Shown: piece by piece, positions 26,670-35,122 of the stretch
How the letters are laid out: the number at the start of each line of letters is the position of its first letter
Numbering within the stretch: position 1 is the stretch's first letter
Assembly: GCF_003950315.1 (NCBI RefSeq)
Contig: NZ_NGJT01000005.1
Coordinates: 61,012 to 125,011, forward strand
DNA: 64,000 nucleotides
From: Vagococcus bubulae
GTDB taxonomy: Bacteria; Bacillota; Bacilli; Lactobacillales; Vagococcaceae
Reading direction: 5' to 3'
Notes under the pieces: generated by a model
What the model was told of the DNA's origin: nothing
The model's input: the letters and a program-made list of their open reading frames with translations, nothing else
Database searches by the model: none
Program-made: the position numbers and the translations under genes

Positions 26670-27875
26670 TTAAAAAATCAACATATACGCATAATTAGCC
26701 ACTAAACCGGCTACTAACCCTCCGATAAAATGAGAAAACATCGCGTAAGTTAAAATTGAACGAGTTTTCATCGCATCTGCCATTGATGCATGGCTTGATA
26801 AAAAGCCTGCCCAACAATAGGCAATCGCAAAGTAAACGGCCATATCATGACCATTTAATAAACCTTGATCAGCTAAAGATTTCGCTCCTGCAATCGAAGC
26901 ACCACATGCACCTAAAGAAGTCAGTGGTAACCCTAAAACTTCTGGATTAGCAAAACCAAATAATGGAGTTAAGATAAATGATATCTTCTCACATAAATAT
27001 GGTAGCAACCCTGTCCCTTCATAAGCTACACCTTGATAAATAGCCTGTCCATCCACGATACTTGGACCATTTGTCAACATCATAACCAATGTTGTAAAGA
27101 TAAGTATACCTGGTATAATGCCTAAGCCCAAATCCACTCCTGCTTTACCACCATCAAAGGTTGCATTTAACCCTCTCTGGAAAGGACTACCATCACGTAC
27201 TTTTCGGTATCCTGCAGGTGTTTGTTCTGTTTTTGCGTCTAAGTATTCATCTGAAACCCCTTCTTCAGTACCATAGATTTTTTTCGTTTTGCGCATTAAC
27301 AATCTATTACTCACAACCCCACCAATAATGGCACAAATGAGACCTACTATCACACTATTAGCATACTTTCCTGATTGAATTCCTAAAATACCACCAGTTA
27401 TGATAATCCCCATTCCAAAAGTTGTTCCAAAATTTATCATAGTTGCCCACTGATACTTTTTGAAATATTTAGCATATCCTGGATCTTTCGCAATTAAAAC
27501 AATGGCTGGGTTATCAGAAAAAAAACACGTAACTGCACCCAATGCAGAGGCTCCTGGTAAACCAAATAAAGGTTTCATGATAGGTGAAATTAATTTATTT
27601 AATAATGCCGTTACACCAAATTCAGAAAAAACAGAAGAAACAGCTCCAGCCAAAACCGCTACACCCATAATATAAAAACATGTATTAAGTAATAAATCAT
27701 GAGCTGTTTTCATAATAACACTAAACATGACGCCTACGCCCATAACACTACCAAAGTATACTGCTATCAACACAACAAACGCAATACAGATAAAGGTTCC
27801 CTTCGTTATTTCCTTACGTAATAACGGATTGTTTTCTTCCGTTAACGATACAACATCTTCTTGTTTCCCATCCAT
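26670..27875 (-). CDS. Gate-domain (nucleoside recognition, YjiG/YjiH-like) membrane transporter
   Basis: Membrane protein of 401 residues with about ten hydrophobic segments and two Gate-type halves: one with LAGAVSSVFSEFGVTALLN and CFFSDNPAIVLIAKDPGYAKYF, the second with GLPLTSLGACGASIAGAKSL and SSHASMADAMKTRSIL. It looks like a fusion of the YjiH and YjiG type proteins, which elsewhere sit next to peptide and amino-acid genes. The ATG at 27875 has AAGGAG six bases upstream. In this operon the obvious guess is uptake of hydroxyproline or a hydroxyproline peptide, or export of proline; the nearby ppnP keeps nucleosides possible. The substrate is not known. Confidence 0.75.
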   Translation of the reverse strand: MDGKQEDVVSLTEENNPLLRKEITKGTFICIAFVVLIAVYFGSVMGVGVMFSVIMKTAHDLLLNTCFYIMGVAVLAGAVSSVFSEFGVTALLNKLISPIMKPLFGLPGASALGAVTCFFSDNPAIVLIAKDPGYAKYFKKYQWATMINFGTTFGMGIIITGGILGIQSGKYANSVIVGLICAIIGGVVSNRLLMRKTKKIYGTEEGVSDEYLDAKTEQTPAGYRKVRDGSPFQRGLNATFDGGKAGVDLGLGIIPGILIFTTLVMMLTNGPSIVDGQAIYQGVAYEGTGLLPYLCEKISFILTPLFGFANPEVLGLPLTSLGACGASIAGAKSLADQGLLNGHDMAVYFAIAYCWAGFLSSHASMADAMKTRSILTYAMFSHFIGGLVAGLVANYAYMLIF

Positions 27876-27904
27876 AACATTCTCCTTATAAAACATATTT
27901 TATA

Positions 27905-27946
27905 AAATTAGTCACACCATAACCTTATATGATGTGACTAAATTAT
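27905..27946 (-). terminator. Intercistronic hairpin between hypD and the transporter
   Basis: A 14-bp stem (TTAGTCACACCATA with TATGATGTGACTAA, one G-T pair) followed on the minus strand by ATTTTATAAAAT. The weak T-run suggests partial termination or an RNA-stability element, giving less transporter-proC than hypD message. Confidence 0.5.
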
Positions 27947-27948
27947 TT

Positions 27949-30354
27949 TTAAGCAAATTCTTGTTCTGTTCGATTAATAATTTCATCTTGCAATGCACGA
28001 TCTAAATTATTAAAGTAATCTGAATAGCCAGCTACACGAACAATCAAGTTTTCATATTCTTTAGGATTTTCTTGAGCTTTTATAAGTGTTGCACGGTCAA
28101 TCACATTAAATTGCATATGATGCCCATCCATTGCAAAGTATGAACGAATTAAACTAGCCATATGACTAATTCCCTCTTCACCTGCTACCACTGCTGGAGT
28201 GAACTTCTGATTTAACAAAGCTCCACCAGTTTTTAGTTGGTCTAGTTTTGAAGCAGATTTTATTACAGCTGTTGGACCATTTCTGTCTGCTCCTTTTTCT
28301 GGAGAAATACCATCTGGTAAAGGTATATGAGCGTGACGACCATTAGGACTTGCCTCCATCACTTGTCCAAAGTATACGTGACAGGTAGTAGGTAAAAATT
28401 CTACAACGGTTGTTGCTCCTTTAGGTGTCTTTCTACCTGCAATCGTTTCTTGTAGAGATTCTGCGACGTCTACCATTAAGCTATCTGCATAGTCATCATC
28501 ATTTCCATATTTAGGGGTCTTATTATGAACAAGGTCAAATATGTCATCATATCCTTTAAAATCAGCTTTACAAGCAGCTAATAATTCACTGATAGAGACA
28601 ACTTTATCCTCATAAACGTTTTTCTTAATTGACGCTAAAGAATCTGTTATCGTTGCAATACCAACACATTGTACATAACTTGTATTATAACGTGCTCCAC
28701 CTGCATTGTAGTCCACTCCTGAACTAATACAATCATCTGTTATAACAGATAACAATGGAACAGGCATAGATTCCATATACATCCGTTCAATAATATTATT
28801 TCCAGCAATTTTAACATCAACAACATACTTCAATTGTTTAAAGAATGCCTCATACCATTCTTCATATGAAGAAAATTTGCATGGATCACCTAAGTCTAGC
28901 CCAACTTGCTGGTTGCTATAGGTATCAAACCCTCTATTTTGAACTAATTCCAACACTTTAGGAACATTTAGATAACCAGTTAAGACATATGCTTCTTTAC
29001 CAGCCACTCCTGTTTCGACACACCCACTGGCAATGCCACTTTCTCTGATATCATCAATTTCTTTACCAAGGAAAAGTAATTCTTGAACAATCGCTTCTGA
29101 ATTATAAAATGCTGGTTGGCCCCAACCTTTTCGAGAGACTTTTATCGCTTCTCTTAAAAAGTGTTCTGGGCTTTTTTTAGAGATTTGAACGTTTGAACTA
29201 GGTTGTAACAGCTTCATTTCATCCATTACTTCTAAGATTAAATAACTCACATCACTCACTCCAGATGTTCCATCTGGTCTAAGTGCTCCAGTATTAATAT
29301 TACAAAAATCTGTATAGGTAGCACTTTCTTTAAGTGTTATACCAACTTTAGGGGGAGCTGGTTGGTTATTAAATTGAATCCATAAGTTTTCTAAAATTTC
29401 TCGTGCTTCTTCTCGAGTTAAGTCACCTGAAGCGATTTCTTGATTATAGAAAGGTTCTAAATGTTGATCTAATTTACCTGGAGAATAGGCATCCCAATTA
29501 TTCATTTCTACTGTTACACCAATATGAGTAAACCAATACATTTGAACTGCTTGGCGGAAAGTTTTAGGCGCATGTTTAGGGACAACATCGCAAACCTCAG
29601 CTAATTCTAGTAATTCTTGTTTCCATTGTTCATCTGTTTCAACTGCTGCTAATTCACGTGCTTTTTGAGCATAACGTTCACCAAAAATAATCATAGCCTC
29701 ACAAACTAACTTCATACCTTCAAGTTCTTCTTTTTTATTTAATGCTTCCAAATCGTTATTATAATCTAAATTATCAATACTTCTTTGAATATCGTCGATG
29801 AAGTCAATATAACCTTTTTGGTATATCTTTCCATCTGCAACAGTATGACCTGGTCCTCTTTGCATTAAAAATTCTGTATACAAGCCGGCATTAAATAATT
29901 TATGCCACTCTTCTGGAAGTAAGCTCTCCATCCTTGTCATCAAAGCTCTATCTTTCCAATAAGGTATAATGACGTCTTCTTGAATTTTTCTATCCTCTTC
30001 AGAAACACGGAAAAATACTTTTTCACGGTTATTCATGTTATCCATATCTTCTAATGAGTGACAACATAGTTCTGGGAAAGTAGGAGCTGCCCAAGGCTTA
30101 TGACCTTTTTCCCCAACGATTAAAGAACCTTTCTCAATATAGAGCGTTCTATTTTCCATAATGTATTTAAACGCTTTTCCACGTAGTACTGGAGCTGAAA
30201 CTTTTCCTTCATATTTTTTATAAGCTTCTGTTAATAAAACCGCTCTTTCCATAGATACACAAGGTTCACACTGATTATCACTAATATCCCTTAATTTCTT
30301 AATGCGTTCGGTAGAACCTCTTCTATCTTTTTCCAATGTTAAGTGTGTCATCAT
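27949..30354 (-). CDS. hypD: Glycyl-radical trans-4-hydroxy-L-proline dehydratase
   Basis: Anaerobic glycyl-radical enzyme that dehydrates trans-4-hydroxy-L-proline to pyrroline-5-carboxylate. 801 residues. The thiyl Cys445 and base Glu447 are in SGCVETG, and the radical glycine is Gly776 in RVAGYSDYF. From memory of the Clostridioides difficile HypD structure, its substrate residues His160, Asp278, Phe152, Ser334, Asp339, Phe340, Tyr450 and Thr645 fall, at an offset of 10 or 11, on His170, Asp288, Phe162, Ser344, Asp349, Phe350, Tyr461 and Thr656 here, all identical. This, with proC in the operon, separates it from PFL, choline lyase and diol dehydratases. The second ATG (30351) is better spaced from AGGAGG. 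It is oxygen sensitive, so it should work only anaerobically. Confidence 0.94.
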   Translation of the reverse strand: MMTHLTLEKDRRGSTERIKKLRDISDNQCEPCVSMERAVLLTEAYKKYEGKVSAPVLRGKAFKYIMENRTLYIEKGSLIVGEKGHKPWAAPTFPELCCHSLEDMDNMNNREKVFFRVSEEDRKIQEDVIIPYWKDRALMTRMESLLPEEWHKLFNAGLYTEFLMQRGPGHTVADGKIYQKGYIDFIDDIQRSIDNLDYNNDLEALNKKEELEGMKLVCEAMIIFGERYAQKARELAAVETDEQWKQELLELAEVCDVVPKHAPKTFRQAVQMYWFTHIGVTVEMNNWDAYSPGKLDQHLEPFYNQEIASGDLTREEAREILENLWIQFNNQPAPPKVGITLKESATYTDFCNINTGALRPDGTSGVSDVSYLILEVMDEMKLLQPSSNVQISKKSPEHFLREAIKVSRKGWGQPAFYNSEAIVQELLFLGKEIDDIRESGIASGCVETGVAGKEAYVLTGYLNVPKVLELVQNRGFDTYSNQQVGLDLGDPCKFSSYEEWYEAFFKQLKYVVDVKIAGNNIIERMYMESMPVPLLSVITDDCISSGVDYNAGGARYNTSYVQCVGIATITDSLASIKKNVYEDKVVSISELLAACKADFKGYDDIFDLVHNKTPKYGNDDDYADSLMVDVAESLQETIAGRKTPKGATTVVEFLPTTCHVYFGQVMEASPNGRHAHIPLPDGISPEKGADRNGPTAVIKSASKLDQLKTGGALLNQKFTPAVVAGEEGISHMASLIRSYFAMDGHHMQFNVIDRATLIKAQENPKEYENLIVRVAGYSDYFNNLDRALQDEIINRTEQEFA

Positions 30355-30377
30355 ATTTCCTCCTCATTTTTAATATA

Positions 30378-31166
30378 TTAACCGCCAATTTTGACGTTGT
30401 ATCCTTCTTGTTGTAAATAGTATTTAATATTCAAAACGTGTTGTTCATCAGGTACCTCGAAATTCTGAGTACATTTTCTTCCTAATCGATTATACTTATC
30501 TCTTCCAAAATCATGATAAGGTAGTAAATCAATTTCTGATATTTTAATATTATTTTCTTTTAACCATTCCACTGTTTTTTCCATGGTATCCATCGAATCA
30601 TTGATGCCTTTTAATAAAATTAATCGTAAATAGATAGCCCCACCATTATCCGAAATAAATTTTAAATTATCTTTTACTAATGAATTATCTTTCCCTACAT
30701 ATTTGAAATGGTCTTGTGAATTTATGAACTTTAAATCATATAAAAAACCATCAGCATAAGGTAATATCTTCTGATAATTTTCTACCGGAGCAACCCCACA
30801 CGTATCAATCATTAACGATATACCTAAACGTTTTATTCTGCTAGCTAACTCTACAATGTAATCTATGGGTTGTGTCATGACTTCACCACCAGAAAACGTT
30901 ACACCTCCTCCAGATTGGTCATAAAAAATCTGGTCAGATTGAACTTTTTTCACAATTTGTTCTATAGTATAATGCTGACCAACAATTTCTTCCTCCCCTT
31001 CACTCGTTAACATCACCTCTTGATTGTACTTCTGACTCTCGGGATTATGACACCACAAGCAACGAATAGGACATCCTTTAAAAAAAATAGTTGTTCTTAT
31101 ACCTGGTCCATCGTGTACTGAAAACTTTTGGATATTGAAAATATATGGCGCTTTCAAATCATTCAC
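30378..31166 (-). CDS. HypD glycyl-radical activating enzyme (radical SAM)
   Basis: Radical SAM enzyme that installs the glycyl radical on HypD. FFKGCPIRCLWCHNPE gives the CxxxCxxC cluster ligands (Cys32, Cys36, Cys39), followed by SGGGVTFSGGE. 262 residues, and I see no eight-cysteine ferredoxin-like insert after the first motif, so it is of the compact PFL-activase build. The first possible start is GTG at 31166; a TTG at 31157 has better spacing from GAGGTG. It lies 23 bp upstream of hypD in the same operon. Confidence 0.92.
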   Translation of the reverse strand: MNDLKAPYIFNIQKFSVHDGPGIRTTIFFKGCPIRCLWCHNPESQKYNQEVMLTSEGEEEIVGQHYTIEQIVKKVQSDQIFYDQSGGGVTFSGGEVMTQPIDYIVELASRIKRLGISLMIDTCGVAPVENYQKILPYADGFLYDLKFINSQDHFKYVGKDNSLVKDNLKFISDNGGAIYLRLILLKGINDSMDTMEKTVEWLKENNIKISEIDLLPYHDFGRDKYNRLGRKCTQNFEVPDEQHVLNIKYYLQQEGYNVKIGG

Positions 31167-31188
31167 CTCGATTTCTCTCTACACCCAT

Positions 31189-31217
31189 ATTGTATTCACT
31201 TAAGTGAAAAAAATCAA
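31189..31217 (-). promoter_or_regulatory. hyp operon promoter with TTCAC-N4-GTGAA operator
   Basis: TTGATT (complement of 31212-31217), 17 bp, TACAAT (complement of 31189-31194). The perfect 14-bp palindrome TTCACTTAAGTGAA (31195-31208) lies in the spacer directly against the -10. The ppnP promoter has the same arrangement. Confidence 0.8.
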
Positions 31218-31273
31218 TATTTTTTTATGAATATGAATTAAATAACATAGACATTCATCATAACTCTTTGTAA

Positions 31274-31287
31274 AGAAAGCGTTACCC
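31274..31287. promoter_or_regulatory. Weak cre-like sequence between hyp and its regulator
   Basis: AGAAAGCGTTACCC keeps the central AAGCGTT but matches the TGWNANCGNTNWCA consensus at only 11 of 14 positions. It lies just upstream of the regulator -35. Confidence 0.25.
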
Positions 31288-31290
31288 GAT

Positions 31291-31318
31291 TTGTTTTTTT
31301 TTAATATTACTTTATACT
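31291..31318 (+). promoter_or_regulatory. Promoter of the XRE-cupin regulator
   Basis: TTGTTT (31291-31296), 16 bp, TATACT (31313-31318). No TTCAC palindrome is seen here. Confidence 0.5.
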
Positions 31319-31351
31319 TAATAAATACAAATAGACACTTTGGAGGTACTT

Positions 31352-31915
31352 ATGGAATTAGGAGAAAAAGTTAAATACTTACGGAATAAAAAAAAAATGA
31401 CTATTAAAAATATGTCTGAGCTAACAGGGCTGTCCACTGGATTTATTTCACAATTTGAACGTGGAATTACTACAATTGATGTTAAGCATTTAAATAAAAT
31501 TGCCGAAATATTGGAAACAGATATCACGACTTTTTTTACAACAGAACATCCACTGCAACCATCAGTAGAACAAGATATTATTGTCCGTGGTTACCTTCGT
31601 CCTTATATTCAGCATGTTAACAGGGTGGTCCATTTCAATCTAGGAAGATTTAATGATGACTTAACCATGTCCCCAGAATATATTGAGATAATGCCCAATG
31701 AAACCAAAGAAGTCCCTGCCCCCTACACACATGATGGGGAAGAATTTTTATATGTTTTAGAAGGTGTCTTAACTCTCTCTTGGGGAGATCAAGATATCAA
31801 ACTTTACGCAGGAGACTCTGCCCATTTTAATTCAGATTACCCTCATAATTGGGATAATATGTCAGATGTTGTCACGAAAGTTATTATTGTTCATGCTCCT
31901 AAATCAACTAATTAA
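31352..31915 (+). CDS. XRE-family regulator with cupin sensor domain
   Basis: Transcriptional regulator: N-terminal helix-turn-helix of the Cro/CI type (residues 1-62, KVKYLRNKKKMTIKNMSELTGLSTGFISQFERG), a linker, and a C-terminal small cupin (about 110-187, APYTHDGEEFLYVLEG, GDSAHFNSDYPHNWDN) with His and Glu that could bind metal or effector. 187 residues from the ATG at 31352 after GGAGG; a TTG 12 bp upstream overlaps the ribosome binding site. It is divergent from the hyp operon and 5' of ppnP. The TTCAC-N4-RTGAA sequences in both promoters are its likely targets. The effector may be hydroxyproline or proline; this is inference. Confidence 0.88.
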   Translation: MELGEKVKYLRNKKKMTIKNMSELTGLSTGFISQFERGITTIDVKHLNKIAEILETDITTFFTTEHPLQPSVEQDIIVRGYLRPYIQHVNRVVHFNLGRFNDDLTMSPEYIEIMPNETKEVPAPYTHDGEEFLYVLEGVLTLSWGDQDIKLYAGDSAHFNSDYPHNWDNMSDVVTKVIIVHAPKSTN

Positions 31916-31922
31916 TTTTAAC

Positions 31923-31951
31923 TTGAAAATATTCACGTACATGAATATAAT
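31923..31951 (+). promoter_or_regulatory. ppnP promoter with TTCAC-N4-ATGAA operator
   Basis: TTGAAA (31923-31928), 17 bp, TATAAT (31946-31951). TTCACGTACATGAA (31932-31945), one base pair off a perfect palindrome, lies in the spacer directly against the -10. Confidence 0.8.
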
Positions 31952-31984
31952 GAGAGTATCAATTTGAAATGAGGTTAGTCTATT

Positions 31985-32299
31985 ATGAGCAAAAAAATTA
32001 ACAATGCTACAATTGTCCAAAATGCCAACGTCTATTTCGACGGAAAAGTAAATAGCCGTACTGTTGAAACAGCTGATGGTGAAATCGTGACGTTAGGTTT
32101 CATGCAACCTGGTTCTTATGAATTTAACACCTCTTCTACAGAATTAATGACGGTACTTAATGGAAGTATGGTGATAAAAAGAGAAAACGATGATGATTGG
32201 AAAGAATTTACAGCCGGTACGTCTTTTACTGTGGCTAAAGACAGTAGTTTCCAAGTCAAAGTAGATACTTTTGCAGATTATAGTTGTTCTTATTCTTAA
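31985..32299 (+). CDS. ppnP: Pyrimidine/purine nucleoside phosphorylase, PpnP family
   Basis: Small single-domain cupin (104 residues) of the DUF1255/PpnP family, with NVYFDGKVNSRTVE, LGFMQPGSYEFNT, ELMTVLNGSM and SSFQVKVDTFADYSCSY matching the general course of E. coli PpnP, which cleaves several nucleosides with phosphate. It is about ten residues longer at the N-terminus. It follows the XRE-cupin gene but has its own promoter carrying an operator like that of the hyp operon, so it is probably co-regulated with hydroxyproline use. Why a nucleoside phosphorylase would be so regulated is unclear; the family may have another activity here. Confidence 0.85.
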   Translation: MSKKINNATIVQNANVYFDGKVNSRTVETADGEIVTLGFMQPGSYEFNTSSTELMTVLNGSMVIKRENDDDWKEFTAGTSFTVAKDSSFQVKVDTFADYSCSYS

Positions 32300-32324
32300 T
32301 CAAAAACTGAATAGTTGTGCATAC

Positions 32325-32359
32325 AAAAAATACTTCTCAACAAACGAGAAGTATTTTTT
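32325..32359. terminator. Convergent terminator between ppnP and the lyase gene
   Basis: AAAAAATACTTCTC pairs perfectly with GAGAAGTATTTTTT around a seven-base loop; works on both strands. Confidence 0.92.
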
Positions 32360-32371
32360 GTTACTATATGA

Positions 32372-34297
32372 TTAAAACAAACGTGTGTATCCTAATTCTT
32401 GTTCACTTTTCACTTTAACCACACCCAACTGACCATATACTTCATGGTTATCTATTAAATATAATTTATGCCCTGAGTAGGTATCTTCAATCATGGAATA
32501 AATAAGCCACTCTTGACTTCCTTCTGTTACCTTTAAAGCAAAACATTGATTATCTTCCACCAATCCATTATCTGTTTTACTAACATGAACCTTTTCTAAA
32601 GACACATGTTTATGTGGTGTCACTAATAATGCTTGAGATGGCTGTGTACTTGTTGTAATAATCTTTTCATTCACTACTAGTTCATTATATTTTGGAGAAT
32701 ACACGCTTGGTTCTATCGTAAGATTACTTTTACCAAAAGAAAGATAGTAGTCATCGTCTCTTATTGTCAGTACCAGTTTAGTTGATACTTTTTTAATACC
32801 CACATTGGGATTGAGATGAAATTGGCGTGTCAGGTGAGAAAATACGCTTGATGGTGTTTCTATCACCTGATCTAATATAACGAAACTATCTAATTCTTTC
32901 AAATACAATACCGTTCTGACAACTTTAAATGTACCATATAGTTGATTGTCTAAATACATACTTCTAACTGACCAAAAATATGAATCTTCATAAGAGCGAT
33001 TAGCTAAACTTGTCGGAACCTCACTATATCCCCATGAGTTTATTGCGTTACCAAATGGTTGATCATTTATGACAACCGTATTATGTTGCATACTTTCTTT
33101 TAGTGTTTCTCTTAATTTTGACTCCGTATATGTCAGTCGACCACTGTCAACAAAAAGATTATCTCCTCGTAGTGACAAATCAACGTGCCCTAAACTCAAA
33201 TGACCATGTCCACTACCTAAGTTCCCATTATATAAATGACAATAGGAGGCAGATGAACTCCAGTCGCTTCGAAAATAATAATTCCCAGTGTAATCATCAC
33301 TCATACTGGTCACGCTATTTTTACTAATATTATTTTTTATTTCTTTTTTCCAGGTTGTAATAGTTAATTTTTTTTGACTAAAATATAACATCATATAATC
33401 AACCGATACAGACTCTCCAAATAGGACAGGCAATGGTTGTTTATAAATGAGTGATATCGTTTGTATCACATCTTTAACTCTCATTTCATCAGTATCACCT
33501 TGTAAAATAGTGGTGCCATTGGGTGTCACAAAATGTGGCATAAAGCGATACATAGAAAAAATTTTTTCTTCTAGTAGTTTTTGTACGGGGTCATCTCTTA
33601 ACACTTGGCTTTGATGAATAAACACTAAACTTCGTAACACTTCCATAAAATATAATGGTGATTGTTCCCAATGATTACCTGATGGCTGTATTTGTAATCT
33701 CAGCTGCTTTTTTAATCGACTAAGCATTCTGTCATGTATTTCTTGAACACAACTTTCTGAGTATCCTTGGGTCATGATAAAAAATCCAGTTGTAATTAAA
33801 ATCCCCCAATTACTCAGGTCATATTTATCAATATAATTATCATCTAGATAAGTGATTTGCTGATGAATACTTTGCTGTACTGTTTCTTTTTCTAACTCAC
33901 TTAACAGTGATTCCTTTTTTAAATAGGACAACATAACTTGCCAATAAGTTAAACGAATCCCAGTATCAATCGTGCGCCAATTTATTGTCGTCCCATTTTT
34001 AGAAATCCAGTCAAAAATAAATTCTTTTCCCTTTTCCAAATATTTTTTGTCACTCGTTATGTCAAAACTCACACATAAATCAAGTAAATATTCTTGACGA
34101 TTTAACATGTAGTTCCACTCTTCATCATCAAAAGGTATGTATTCCCAGTCAATCCCTGCGTCAAATGCGACTACCTCTTTACATGGTTCCATGTCATATG
34201 GATGGATAAATTGAAAGTGATTTTTTAAGAGTAACTGACTATTTTCAAACAGAAGCACACTGTTTGGTTCTTGATTGTCAAAAAATGATTGAGCCAT
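32372..34297 (-). CDS. Heparinase II/III-family polysaccharide or oligosaccharide lyase
   Basis: Family lyase with an alpha/alpha toroid (residues about 30-330, with NWRTIDTGIRLTYW and LSNWGI) and a C-terminal beta-sandwich (about 340-640, with the HGHLSLGHVDLSL region, LFVDSGRLTYTE and QHNTVVIND typical of heparinase II/III). 641 residues and no signal peptide, so it would act inside the cell on imported oligosaccharides. The ATG follows GAGGAGG. In streptococcal hyaluronate loci a similar gene lies in the same order with yajC, EIIA, EIID, EIIC, EIIB and GH88. It is the last gene of this operon. Whether the substrate is hyaluronan, chondroitin or heparin-type chains is not decided by sequence. 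Confidence 0.88.
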   Translation of the reverse strand: MAQSFFDNQEPNSVLLFENSQLLLKNHFQFIHPYDMEPCKEVVAFDAGIDWEYIPFDDEEWNYMLNRQEYLLDLCVSFDITSDKKYLEKGKEFIFDWISKNGTTINWRTIDTGIRLTYWQVMLSYLKKESLLSELEKETVQQSIHQQITYLDDNYIDKYDLSNWGILITTGFFIMTQGYSESCVQEIHDRMLSRLKKQLRLQIQPSGNHWEQSPLYFMEVLRSLVFIHQSQVLRDDPVQKLLEEKIFSMYRFMPHFVTPNGTTILQGDTDEMRVKDVIQTISLIYKQPLPVLFGESVSVDYMMLYFSQKKLTITTWKKEIKNNISKNSVTSMSDDYTGNYYFRSDWSSSASYCHLYNGNLGSGHGHLSLGHVDLSLRGDNLFVDSGRLTYTESKLRETLKESMQHNTVVINDQPFGNAINSWGYSEVPTSLANRSYEDSYFWSVRSMYLDNQLYGTFKVVRTVLYLKELDSFVILDQVIETPSSVFSHLTRQFHLNPNVGIKKVSTKLVLTIRDDDYYLSFGKSNLTIEPSVYSPKYNELVVNEKIITTSTQPSQALLVTPHKHVSLEKVHVSKTDNGLVEDNQCFALKVTEGSQEWLIYSMIEDTYSGHKLYLIDNHEVYGQLGVVKVKSEQELGYTRLF

Positions 34298-34375
34298 ATA
34301 ATATTCCTCCTCTAATAAAAAAGAAGCTACGTTTATCTCATGCTTAGCATAGAGTGATCGTAACTTCTTTACTAC

Positions 34376-34651
34376 TTATTTTTCTTCGTTGTATCGGCCA
34401 ATAAGTGAATGTTTATCCACTCGAATAATGGTATCTGTTGCTACTTTAAGATGAACAATATGCTCATCTATTCGATTAATTTTCCCAATAATGCCACTAT
34501 TCATCATCACTTGGTCACCAACCGACAATTCATTTAAAAAAGATTGCATATCGACTAATTGCTTTTGTTGATATCTTTTCTTTGCAAGGGGTAAAACAAC
34601 AACATAAAGTATGACAAGCAGTATGAGTAAGATAATCCCGACTGTTTTCAT
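34376..34651 (-). CDS. YajC-like small membrane protein of the PTS operon
   Basis: 91 residues: one N-terminal membrane helix (VGIILLILLVILYVVVLPLA) and a cytoplasmic domain with the YajC pattern GDQVMMNSGIIGKI. YajC is normally an accessory subunit of SecDF, but a paralogue is regularly found in the hyaluronate-type PTS loci of streptococci with unknown role. It starts 3 bp after the EIIA stop, so it is translationally linked to the transporter. It may modulate the permease. Confidence 0.85.
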   Translation of the reverse strand: MKTVGIILLILLVILYVVVLPLAKKRYQQKQLVDMQSFLNELSVGDQVMMNSGIIGKINRIDEHIVHLKVATDTIIRVDKHSLIGRYNEEK

Positions 34652-34654
34652 GTT

Positions 34655-35107
34655 TTAGATACCTTCTTCTTCAGTAACAGACACATCTTCCACTTTTTCT
34701 TCAGAAATATCAGGCATTACCATCAACATTTCTTTGCTTTCAGCCATACTATTTGATAACTCAGCAGACACATTGTCTGTCGTTAATACACCCATGCTGT
34801 TTTTCATGTATAAATCTAAAATCAGATTTAATGACACACTAGATAAGATAAATTGATTTTTTTTGCCTAGTTCTAATAATAAGCGTGTCGCGATTTGATG
34901 AGGTGCTCCCCCTGTCATATCAGCAAAAATCATGACATTGTCATTTTCTGTTAAAAAGGCTGTTAATTGTTGTTCGTACTCTCCATGTGTTAAATTGTGA
35001 TCTAAATCAAAATAGTGTAACTGTTCATTGCTTCCTGATAAAAGTTTTAAGGCTGAACAAACACCTGATGGGAAGTTCCCATGACCGACTATGCATACTT
35101 TAAACAT
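34655..35107 (-). CDS. PTS mannose-family EIIA (glycosaminoglycan system)
   Basis: Cytoplasmic phosphocarrier, 150 residues. Active His9 in CIVGHGNFPSGV, and IFADMTGGAPHQIA. The last 15 residues are acidic. It belongs to the operon GH88-EIIB-EIIC-EIID-EIIA-yajC-lyase and would take phosphate from HPr and pass it to the EIIB. Confidence 0.93.
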   Translation of the reverse strand: MFKVCIVGHGNFPSGVCSALKLLSGSNEQLHYFDLDHNLTHGEYEQQLTAFLTENDNVMIFADMTGGAPHQIATRLLLELGKKNQFILSSVSLNLILDLYMKNSMGVLTTDNVSAELSNSMAESKEMLMVMPDISEEKVEDVSVTEEEGI

Positions 35108-35122
35108 TTTTATTCCACCCTA

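Noticed and set aside
34376..34651. Housekeeping yajC of the Sec machinery
   Set aside because: It lies in the PTS operon 3 bp after EIIA, as in hyaluronate loci; a true yajC would be expected near secDF or tgt.
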